A program made the translations under genes and the position numbers. A stretch of 38,165 nt of DNA from Chthoniobacterales bacterium (lineage in GTDB: Bacteria; Verrucomicrobiota; Verrucomicrobiia; Chthoniobacterales; UBA10450), in NCBI GenBank assembly GCA_025934755.1, contig JAICWQ010000009.1:1-38165 (forward strand). The letters run 5' to 3'. Shown here piece after piece: positions 18,104-25,724 of this stretch. Position 1 is the stretch's first letter. Each line of letters begins with the position of its first letter. The notes under the pieces were generated by a model. The model made no database searches and had not been told where the DNA came from. It saw only the letters and a program-made list of their open reading frames with translations.

Positions 18104-19558
18104 GTGCGACTCATTATGACCGCGCAGCCTCAGGTTTCCAAACGGCCTTTGAATCTCGTTATCTTTTTGCCGGATCAGCAACGGGTCGACACTTTGAGCT
18201 GTTACGGCAACCGAAAGGTTCACGCGCCGAACCTGAACCGGCTTGCCGATCAGTCGGTCGTTTTTCTGCGCGCTTATGTGACTCAACCCGTTTGCTCGCC
18301 CTCCCGCGCATCATTGATGACCGGAATGTGGCCTCACTTCAGCGACTGCACTAACAACGGATTCCCGCTTGATCCAAATATCCCGACGTTGCCCCAACTT
18401 GTTGGCGGCGACTACCGGGCCGGTTACGTCGGAAAATGGCATCTCAGGGAAGAAAAACCGACTCAGCGAGGATTTCACGAATGGGTGTCGGTGGAGGGAC
18501 TCAGCGATTACAGCCAATTTTTGTTCGAAAAAGGGCTGACCCCTGACCACAAAAATGGGGCGTTCTCCGCTCAAGCGATCAGTGATTTGCCCTTGGAATT
18601 ATCGCAGGCGGATTTTTTGCAGCGGCGCGCCTGCGATTTCATCCAGCGCAATCACAAAGCCCCATTCATTCTCGTTGTCTCGTTTGTTGAACCGCATTCG
18701 CCCTACAACGGACCATTTAATAATGAGCACAAATTGCGCGAATCGGACCTGGACGGGCTGGCGCCGGATTTTGACCCAAACGCCGTTCCGTTGCGTTATC
18801 GATTGCTTCGGGAATGGCAGAGAGAGAAAGCCCTGCACGACAAGAGGGTTCGCCAGTTTCGTTTCGGAATTACCCGCGCCGACTATTTGGACTTGAGGCG
18901 AAAGTATTACGGACTCGTTACCCTGGTCGATCGGAGCATTGGCTCGATTCTGTCCTGTCTCGAGAACGCCGGATTGATGGATCAAACGATCATCGCCCAT
19001 ACCAGCGATCATGGCGACTTGTTAGGTGACCACGGCCTTTTCGGTAAAGGCGTAATGTATGAACAAGCTGTGTGCGTTCCTTTCTTTGTTAGACTGCCGG
19101 ACGGTCCGCGAAAAATGGTGACTCAGCGGGTCAGTCACATCGATTTTGTGCCAACCATGCTCGATCTGTTGCAGCAACCTCCGGCAGCTAAAATGGCGGG
19201 TCGAAGCCTCAAACCGATAATGTTCGGACAAGAAGAACAACCGCAAAATGTATTCATCGAGTGGAACCCGTATAAGAAGCAGGAGAAGCGGCTGAAAAAG
19301 GGAACGTCGATTGCACCGGCTGAAGCGGTAAGCCGGGCGATCAGGGAATCGACCCGCACGGTGATTATGCCCGACGGGTGGAAACTCAGCCTGAGAGACA
19401 GCGACCTGTGCGAGCTGTACAACCTGGTCGAGGATCCGTCTGAGCAGCGAAATCTTTATTGCGGTGAGCAATGCACGGAAGTGATCGAGCGCTGCTCCAA
19501 TGAAATCCGGGACTGGCAGGAAAAGACAGCTGACACACTCCAGCTTCAATCGAATTGA
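18104..19558 (+). CDS. Sulfatase (formylglycine-dependent type)
   Basis: PVCSPSRASLMTGMWP (C-x-P-S-R), YVGKWHLRE, HTSDHGDLLGDHGLFGKG. Confidence 0.94.
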   Translation: MRLIMTAQPQVSKRPLNLVIFLPDQQRVDTLSCYGNRKVHAPNLNRLADQSVVFLRAYVTQPVCSPSRASLMTGMWPHFSDCTNNGFPLDPNIPTLPQLVGGDYRAGYVGKWHLREEKPTQRGFHEWVSVEGLSDYSQFLFEKGLTPDHKNGAFSAQAISDLPLELSQADFLQRRACDFIQRNHKAPFILVVSFVEPHSPYNGPFNNEHKLRESDLDGLAPDFDPNAVPLRYRLLREWQREKALHDKRVRQFRFGITRADYLDLRRKYYGLVTLVDRSIGSILSCLENAGLMDQTIIAHTSDHGDLLGDHGLFGKGVMYEQAVCVPFFVRLPDGPRKMVTQRVSHIDFVPTMLDLLQQPPAAKMAGRSLKPIMFGQEEQPQNVFIEWNPYKKQEKRLKKGTSIAPAEAVSRAIRESTRTVIMPDGWKLSLRDSDLCELYNLVEDPSEQRNLYCGEQCTEVIERCSNEIRDWQEKTADTLQLQSN

Positions 19559-20217
19559 CGGACCCCATGGTGCCGAACGGCTTTTATAAACAGCTCGACG
19601 AAGTGAAGCAATCCGACCTGGAGTTTGTCTGCTACGGCATACCGCGTTCCGGCAGCACCCTCGTTTACCAGTTGATCAGTGGAATTTATCCGCAAGGCGT
19701 CGCCAAAACCCATCGATATTGCCCCCACCGTGTGAAAACGACGGTGTCGTTCCGTGATTTTCGCGATGTTGTGGTATCGCTTTGGCGAAGAAGCAATCCG
19801 ATGAAACTGGAACAAGGAATGACGGACGACGATGTGAAAAAATTTACCGCGACATGCCGGCAGCGAATTGAAGAATTAGACCGATACTTTGAGCGCGGTG
19901 GAATTTGTCCCCTGCGTTACGAAGAGTTTGCCCCGAATCCAGCCCTGGTTTTCAGCGCCTTGGAGCGCGCCTACGGCATCATCGTTGCGCCCGAAAAAGC
20001 CGCGGCGCTGATCGCGGAATCTTCGATCGAAAAAAATGCGGCGATTGCGCAGAAGCTCGCCAGCTTCAAAAGCATCGATCCCGCTTCACAAATTCACGGC
20101 AATCACATTTATCGCGGGGAGGTCGGAGGCTGGCGGCAATTCGTGAGCGGCGAGGCGGCCGAACGTCTGGAGGAGTTGTTGCGCGAACCGCTGCTACGGT
20201 ACGGCTACGAAGCGTAG
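19555..20217 (+). CDS. Sulfotransferase-like protein
   Basis: YGIPRSGSTLVYQLI (5'-PSB-like), FRDFRDVVVSLWRRSN (3'-PB-like), GEVGGWRQFVSGE near C-terminus; overlaps sulfatase stop. Confidence 0.72.
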   Translation: MTDPMVPNGFYKQLDEVKQSDLEFVCYGIPRSGSTLVYQLISGIYPQGVAKTHRYCPHRVKTTVSFRDFRDVVVSLWRRSNPMKLEQGMTDDDVKKFTATCRQRIEELDRYFERGGICPLRYEEFAPNPALVFSALERAYGIIVAPEKAAALIAESSIEKNAAIAQKLASFKSIDPASQIHGNHIYRGEVGGWRQFVSGEAAERLEELLREPLLRYGYEA

Positions 20218-20234
20218 TCGAGAACGATCGGCGA

Positions 20235-20954
20235 TCAGAGCTTCCCGTTTATGACGCATTTGCCGTTGGGCCGCTGAAACCACGCTGGCAGCTCGATATT
20301 GGTCGTCACGATGCTGTCGTAACAGTTTTGGTTGATCGTGCCTTTGTGCGTACTTTCACCGAACACCGCAAAATTGTCTTTGGTCACATATAATCGCAGA
20401 TCCGGTGGCTTCGGAATTTCATCTTTTAGGTGGTCCATCAATTTGGCTGACGCGATCGTGGTTGGCATTTTGGAAAAAAGATAACGAAGCACTTTCACCC
20501 GCAGGAGTTGATGGATCCAAATCTGGTTCCAGCCGCGACGCTCCAGGAAAATATCGCCGAAGGAATTCTGCTGTTCGCCGGGAAAAAGGGTTTCGTCCGG
20601 CCGGCGGAGGAGCGCCTTGCAACGACAGAACAACAGGCCACTGGCCTCAGGCAAATCGCGAATGTTGGCGAGGAAGGTTCGAATTTTCGGAAGCACGAGC
20701 TCGATCGGATATTTGTCGTCTACGCACCAGTAAACCCACTCCTCATCATCGAGGTCGGCAATCAGTTGGAGCGCGGTCGCCCGGATTTCCGAGGGAGTTT
20801 TAACGTATTCGCGCCGATCGCTCGGCGTCCCGGCGAGGTCCTGGAAGGGGATTCGAAACAAGAACGGATGGTCGGGCCAGAGCTGGTCATATTTGAAGAT
20901 CATGTGGTCCGTGACCGCGCGATATCGATCGCAGGTTAGAATGATCCCTTTCAT
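20235..20954 (-). CDS. Putative glycosyltransferase-like protein
   Basis: MKGIILTCDRYRAVTDHMI...ADLDDEEWVYWCVDDKYPIEL suggests a GT-A fold with D-D-K; family not certain. Confidence 0.5.
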   Translation of the reverse strand: MKGIILTCDRYRAVTDHMIFKYDQLWPDHPFLFRIPFQDLAGTPSDRREYVKTPSEIRATALQLIADLDDEEWVYWCVDDKYPIELVLPKIRTFLANIRDLPEASGLLFCRCKALLRRPDETLFPGEQQNSFGDIFLERRGWNQIWIHQLLRVKVLRYLFSKMPTTIASAKLMDHLKDEIPKPPDLRLYVTKDNFAVFGESTHKGTINQNCYDSIVTTNIELPAWFQRPNGKCVINGKL

Positions 20955-21055
20955 GACGGCCGGCGAACAAGGTGCATTGCCGACTAGCACTATGCCATAG
21001 TGGGCGGCTGGCAAATCGACTTTGCTTCTCGGTCAGGTCGGCTAGATTTCCAACA

Positions 21056-21646
21056 ATGATTCCGGCCCTAATTCTAATTTTGTCGGCCGTCGCTTATCGG
21101 ATCGCGGCGGGCCTGCTTATCCATTCCGGCACCGCCCTCTGGCTGTCGAATTTCGCACCTCTCGCAGCGATCGCGCTTTGCGGCGCCGCTTATTTCCCGG
21201 CGAAATTCAAATTCACAGTCCCGCTGGGCGCGCTATTCGTTTCCGATTTGATTTTGAATTACATTTATGGCGCGCCGTTGCTTCAGGCGCAAATGCTCGG
21301 GCATTACATTGCCTTTTTCCTGATCGGATTATTGGGGTTGGCGATCCAGGATCGGGCTTCGCTCAAGACGCTGCTTCCGGCTTCAATCCTGGGATCGACC
21401 ATTTTCTATCTGGTCGTGAACACTTTCTCGTGGCTGAGTGAACCCGGTTATGCGAAAAATTTCGCGGGACTGATTCAAGCGCAAACCGTCGGGTTGTCGC
21501 AATACAGCGCCACGCCGACCTGGATGTTTTTCCGTAACACACTGCTGAGCGACTTGTTCTTCACCTTGCTTTTCGTGGCGTGCATGAACTTCGGGCGACG
21601 AACCAGCCGGACCCGCGCCGGTGAAGCTTTGCCTCGCGCCGCATAA
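21056..21646 (+). CDS. Integral membrane protein, DUF6580-like putative transporter component
   Basis: Multiple TM segments; NFAPLAAIALCGAAYFP...FVSDLILN pattern. Confidence 0.7.
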   Translation: MIPALILILSAVAYRIAAGLLIHSGTALWLSNFAPLAAIALCGAAYFPAKFKFTVPLGALFVSDLILNYIYGAPLLQAQMLGHYIAFFLIGLLGLAIQDRASLKTLLPASILGSTIFYLVVNTFSWLSEPGYAKNFAGLIQAQTVGLSQYSATPTWMFFRNTLLSDLFFTLLFVACMNFGRRTSRTRAGEALPRAA

Positions 21647-21652
21647 CATTCG

Positions 21653-22630
21653 ATGCAGCGTCCGGAGCAACGCGACGAAGTCGAGATGCTCGCGATGATG
21701 CTGCTGATTCGGCGTTTCGAAGAACGCGCGAGCCAGCAGTATCAAGCGCAGAAGATCGGCGGCTTTTGCCATCTATACATTGGACAGGAGGCTGTCGTGG
21801 CCGGCGCAGTCGCCGCAATTCGTGACGACGATTACATCATTACAGCGTACCGCGATCACGGGCATGCTCTTGCGCGCGGAATCAGCGCGAACGCCTGTAT
21901 GGCCGAGCTCTTCGGAAAGTCGACGGGCTGTTCCCACGGGCTCGGCGGATCGATGCACTTCTTCGACAAGAAGAACCACATGTACGGAGGTCACGCCATT
22001 GTGGGCGCCCACGTTCCCCTGGCTGCCGGACTCGCATTCGCGTCGAAATATCGGGAGGAGGACCGGGTGACTCTGTGCTTTTTCGGCGACGGCGCAATCA
22101 ATCAAGGCTCGTTCCACGAAGCGCTGAATCTCATCGCGCTCTATAAATTGCCCGTCATTCTGATTTGCGAAAACAACCTGTTCGCCATGGGCACCTCGGT
22201 GAAAAGATCGACCTCGTTGAAGCAAATTGTCGATCGGGCCGAAGGCTATGACATCCCCGGCGACATCGTCGATGGAATGAATTTCCGGGAAGTGCGCGAT
22301 AAAATCGCCGAAGTTGCCGCCTCGATTCGCAAAGATGCGCATCCGGCGTTTCTGGAAGTGCGAACGTATCGATATCGCGGCCATTCGATGTCCGATCCCG
22401 CCAGCTATCGGACAAAAGATGAACTGGAGAAATATCGTCTCGACGACCCAATCATTCGTTTGCGGGCTCAGCTGACTCGCGAAGGCAAATTGACTAACGA
22501 GCAATTCGACGCGCTCGACAAAAAAGCAAAAAAGGCCGCCCTCGAGTCGGTCAAGTTTGCCGAGGAAAGCCCGGAGCTCCCGGTCGCGGACGTTTACAAA
22601 TACGTTTACTACGAAGAGAAAAAGTCGTGA
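21653..22630 (+). CDS. pdhA: Pyruvate dehydrogenase E1 alpha
   Basis: GFCHLYIGQEAVVAG, CHGLGGSMHFFD-like SHGLGGSMHFFDK, FFGDGAINQGSFHEALNLIALYKLPVI. Confidence 0.96.
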   Translation: MQRPEQRDEVEMLAMMLLIRRFEERASQQYQAQKIGGFCHLYIGQEAVVAGAVAAIRDDDYIITAYRDHGHALARGISANACMAELFGKSTGCSHGLGGSMHFFDKKNHMYGGHAIVGAHVPLAAGLAFASKYREEDRVTLCFFGDGAINQGSFHEALNLIALYKLPVILICENNLFAMGTSVKRSTSLKQIVDRAEGYDIPGDIVDGMNFREVRDKIAEVAASIRKDAHPAFLEVRTYRYRGHSMSDPASYRTKDELEKYRLDDPIIRLRAQLTREGKLTNEQFDALDKKAKKAALESVKFAEESPELPVADVYKYVYYEEKKS

Positions 22631-22654
22631 AGGAGATTACTTACGGTCACCTCC

Positions 22655-22808
22655 AGGGCCCTAGGCCCGGGATGCTTATAGATTTTGGTAAATCGCAAGC
22701 ATTAGCTCCGCTGGGAGCGACATGTGTGATGGAGGAGGCGTGCCGCCCCTCCGGGGCTTTGCTCCTGTGGCGCGGCGTGTTCTATAAACCTTTCGCGCCT
22801 ATGGCGCT
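22655..22808. mobile_element. MITE-like four-module palindromic element, copy B, in the pdhA-pdhB gap
   Basis: Ends AGGGCCCTAGGCCCGGGATGCTTATAG / rc AGCGCCATAGGCGCGAAAGGTTTATAG; inner modules AGCTCCGCTGGGAGCGACATG and rc AGCCCCGGAGGGGCGGCACG. Confidence 0.75.
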
Positions 22809-22817
22809 CGAGAGATC

Positions 22818-23801
22818 ATGAGGGAAATCACTTATCGTCAAGCCTTGAACGAAGCGCTGGCCGAAGAACTCGCCCGCGACCCGAACGTATTTCTGATGGG
22901 CGAGGAAGTTGCCGAATACGACGGCGCCTACAAGGTGAGCCAGGGCTTGCTCGAGCGGTTTGGTCCCAAACGAATCATCGACACGCCGATCAGCGAAAAT
23001 GGATTCGCGGGCCTCGGGGTCGGCGCGGCCATGGCCGGGCTGCGGCCAATCATCGAGTTCATGACCTGGAGTTTTTCGCTCGTCGCTTTCGACCAGGTGG
23101 TGAACAACGCCCCCAATATGTTCATGATGTCGGGCGGCCAGTTCAACATCCCAATTACCTTTCGCGGACCCAACGGTCCGGCCCATCAGCTGGCGGCCAC
23201 CCATTCTCATGCCACCGAGAATTTCTATGCCAGCGTGCCCGGGTTAAAGGTTTGCACACCTGCCACCCCGCGGGACGCCAAAGGATTGTTGAAAACCGCC
23301 GTCCGCGATGACAATCCGGTTTTGGTTCTGGAAGCTGAGCTTCTCTACAGCTCGAAGGGGATGGTCGAGCCGCCGGACGAGGACCTTCTGATCCCACTTG
23401 GTAAGGCGGAATTGAAACGAGAGGGGAGCGACCTCTCAATTGTTTGCTACGCTCAAACGGTTCCACTTGCGCTGAAGGTGGCGGCTCAGCTCGAGGAGGA
23501 AGACATCTCGGCGGAAGTGATCGATCTCCGTTCGATCAAGCCGTGGGACGAACAAGCAATCTATAATTCAGTTTCCAAGACGCACCGGGTGGTGATTGTC
23601 GAGCAGGACCGTCCATTCTGCGGGGTGGGTGCGGAGATTTGTTACCAAATTCAGAAAAACATTTTCGATGAGCTCGACGCGCCGATCATGCGCGTTTCCC
23701 AAGAGGACGTTCCGATGCCCTACAACGAGAAGCTCGAGAAATTTGTTTTACCAAATGCCGACAAACTTCTGTCCGCAGTAAAGAAGGTCTGCTACGCGTG
23801 A
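22818..23801 (+). CDS. pdhB: Pyruvate dehydrogenase E1 beta
   Basis: MREITYRQALNEALAEEL, FLMGEEVAEYDGAYKVSQGL, DTPISENGFAGLGVGAAMAGLRPI. Confidence 0.96.
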   Translation: MREITYRQALNEALAEELARDPNVFLMGEEVAEYDGAYKVSQGLLERFGPKRIIDTPISENGFAGLGVGAAMAGLRPIIEFMTWSFSLVAFDQVVNNAPNMFMMSGGQFNIPITFRGPNGPAHQLAATHSHATENFYASVPGLKVCTPATPRDAKGLLKTAVRDDNPVLVLEAELLYSSKGMVEPPDEDLLIPLGKAELKREGSDLSIVCYAQTVPLALKVAAQLEEEDISAEVIDLRSIKPWDEQAIYNSVSKTHRVVIVEQDRPFCGVGAEICYQIQKNIFDELDAPIMRVSQEDVPMPYNEKLEKFVLPNADKLLSAVKKVCYA

Positions 23802-23814
23802 TACCGGATTCTTT

Positions 23815-23842
23815 TCTCAACTCTCAACTCTCAACCATCAAC
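23815..23842. repeat. Heptamer array TCTCAAC x3 + CATCAAC upstream of pdhC
   Basis: Direct reading, ends 7 nt before the pdhC ATG. Confidence 0.9.
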
Positions 23843-23849
23843 TTCTGCA

Positions 23850-25205
23850 ATGCCTGAAATTCAGATGCCCAAGCTCAGCGACACGATGACGGAGGGGACT
23901 CTGGTCGCGTGGAAAAAGAAAAAGGGTGACAAGGTTTCGGCCGGCGAAGTCATCGCCGAGATCGAAACCGACAAAGCGACAATGGAATGGGAATCGCCTG
24001 AGGATGGCACGTTGACCGAAATTTACGTGGAAGAAGGCGGGAAGGTGAACGTTGGCGATAAGATTGGGTTCATCGGTGAAGAAGGCGAAAAAGCTCCCGG
24101 GAAGAAGGAGGAGTCGCCCACGAAAGAAGAAAAATCCAAACCCGCGGAAGAAAAAGAAAAGAAGGTCCAGGCGGAAAGTGAAAAGCCGGATTCCGCCGAA
24201 AAGAAAGAAAAGGAAACCGCACCGCCACAGGAAAAGAAAACGTGGCACCGGCCTCCGGCCGATGAATCCAAAGCAGACCATCGGCAAGATGCCGATGCCA
24301 CCGCGCGGGTGAAGGCGTCACCGGTTGCGCGGAGAGTTGCGGCCGAGTTCGGGGTCGATCTCTCGGGCGTGAAAGGAACTGGGCCGGAAGGTCGCGTCAC
24401 GGAATCAGATGTTCGTGCGGCTGCAAAATCCAAGGGTGTAGCGGCGGCCGTGCCCGCGGCAAAGCCTGCGCCAACCGAGCGGCCGGCACGGCCGCCGCTG
24501 CAACAGAGAGAAGGGGAGACGCGTGTACAACTTTCCGGTATGCGCAAAGGAATCGCTGAGCGCCTTGTTCAAAGTCTCGGACCAGTCCCGCACTTTTATC
24601 TGACGATCGAAATCAACGCTGCTCCGTTAATGGCCGCGCGCGAAGAATTGAAATCGGGTGGCGAGGAAAGCGATGCCGCCAAAATCACGGTCAACGATCT
24701 CGTGTTGAAAGCCGCGGTAATGGCCGCAGTCAAAGTTCCTCGGGTGAACGCTTCATTCGACGGCGACGCCCTTGTCCAATATGCCGGTGTCGATCTTGGA
24801 ATCGCGGTCGCGATTGAAGACGGTTTGCTCACCCCGGTGATTCGGGGCGCGCAGAACAAGTCGCTTCGCGAAATCAGCGAAGCAGTGAAGGACCTCGCGC
24901 ACCGGGCCCGCAACAAACGAATGAAACCGGAAGAATTTCACGGAGGATCGTTTACCGTTTCAAATCTTGGCGGAATGGGAATCGACTCGTTCAGTGCGGT
25001 GATTAATCCACCGCAAAGCTTCATTCTCGCAGTCGGAAAAGTGAACAAAGTGCCGGTCCTCGACGATTGCGACCAGACCGTCGTCGGCCAGCGGCTGTCG
25101 ATCACCATGAGCTGCGATCATCGCGTCGTCGATGGCGCTCTTGGCGCGGAGTATTTAAAGGAACTCCGCCACCTTCTGGAGAATCCCGCCCTGCTGCTGG
25201 TTTAA
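23850..25205 (+). CDS. pdhC: Dihydrolipoamide acetyltransferase (PDH E2)
   Basis: Lipoyl domain IETDKATMEWESPEDG, peripheral subunit binding ASPVARRVAAEFGVDLSGVKGTGPEGRVTESDV, catalytic MSCDHRVVDGALGAEYL. Confidence 0.95.
   Translation: MPEIQMPKLSDTMTEGTLVAWKKKKGDKVSAGEVIAEIETDKATMEWESPEDGTLTEIYVEEGGKVNVGDKIGFIGEEGEKAPGKKEESPTKEEKSKPAEEKEKKVQAESEKPDSAEKKEKETAPPQEKKTWHRPPADESKADHRQDADATARVKASPVARRVAAEFGVDLSGVKGTGPEGRVTESDVRAAAKSKGVAAAVPAAKPAPTERPARPPLQQREGETRVQLSGMRKGIAERLVQSLGPVPHFYLTIEINAAPLMAAREELKSGGEESDAAKITVNDLVLKAAVMAAVKVPRVNASFDGDALVQYAGVDLGIAVAIEDGLLTPVIRGAQNKSLREISEAVKDLAHRARNKRMKPEEFHGGSFTVSNLGGMGIDSFSAVINPPQSFILAVGKVNKVPVLDDCDQTVVGQRLSITMSCDHRVVDGALGAEYLKELRHLLENPALLLV
24242..24301. 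repeat. 60-nt REP-like element inside pdhC linker coding sequence
   Basis: GTGG[CACCGGCC-TCC-GGCCGATG]...[CATCGGC-AAGAT-GCCGATG]CCAC, outer GTGGCA/TGCCAC. Confidence 0.65.
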
Positions 25206-25621
25206 CGCGCCGTTGTTTCCCAAGCCGTAAAATCGTCCAGCGTCTCGCGCGTTTTCTGGACGGCGAACGCCAAAACCGTGGCGTCATCCATGAAGCCAAG
25301 GCCGGGGATGAAATCGGGAACCAAATCCCACGGATCGAGCACGTAGATGATTGCGCCGATGATTATGACAAGGTTAGCCATGCTGATTTGGCGGTAATCC
25401 CCGCGATAATAGGCCCGAATTAAACGAAGCATCGTCTGGAGGTAGGCCCACAACTCTTTAAACGGCGTCTTCGGGATCGACCCCATCCTTCGACCAGCTT
25501 CTTCAAACAACTTCCCCAACGCCGCCGGATTTCTCGCGTACTCCTTCGCTCGCGCCAATGCTTCCGCAAAAATGCGGTTACGCCTTGGATCTTTCGCCAG
25601 CGCTTTTCGTTTCCGTTTCAC
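25202..25621 (-). CDS. YkvA/DUF1232 family protein
   Basis: IYVLDPWDLVPDFIPGLGFMDDATVLAFAVQ core. Confidence 0.88.
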   Translation of the reverse strand: MKRKRKALAKDPRRNRIFAEALARAKEYARNPAALGKLFEEAGRRMGSIPKTPFKELWAYLQTMLRLIRAYYRGDYRQISMANLVIIIGAIIYVLDPWDLVPDFIPGLGFMDDATVLAFAVQKTRETLDDFTAWETTAR

Positions 25622-25659
25622 AACTCCCCCGATTTATTTGCCACGCCCAAGGGCCGTGT

Positions 25660-25724
25660 CAAAACGCGGCTATTTCCGAGGTCATCAAATTGTCGAGCGT
25701 CTCGCGGGTTAGCGCGACCGTGAA
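25660..25724 (-). pseudogene. C-terminal remnant of a second DUF1232 gene
   Basis: Minus-strand TVALTRETLDNLMTSEIAAF* resembles VQKTRETLDDFTAWE; ~32/44 ungapped nt match to 25220-25265. Confidence 0.45.

Noticed and set aside
21773-22504. 243-aa minus-strand ORF
   Set aside because: Shadow of pdhA; no recognisable family and low-complexity His/Arg composition typical of antisense frames.
22627-22821. 64-aa ORF between pdhA and pdhB as a real gene
   Set aside because: Its body is the palindromic element; only its first codons resemble pdhB. Treated as a vestige.
24060-24320. Lys/Arg-rich frames opposite and alongside pdhC (e.g. 24052-24312) as separate basic proteins
   Set aside because: Out-of-frame reads of the E2 charged linker; no independent initiation signals.
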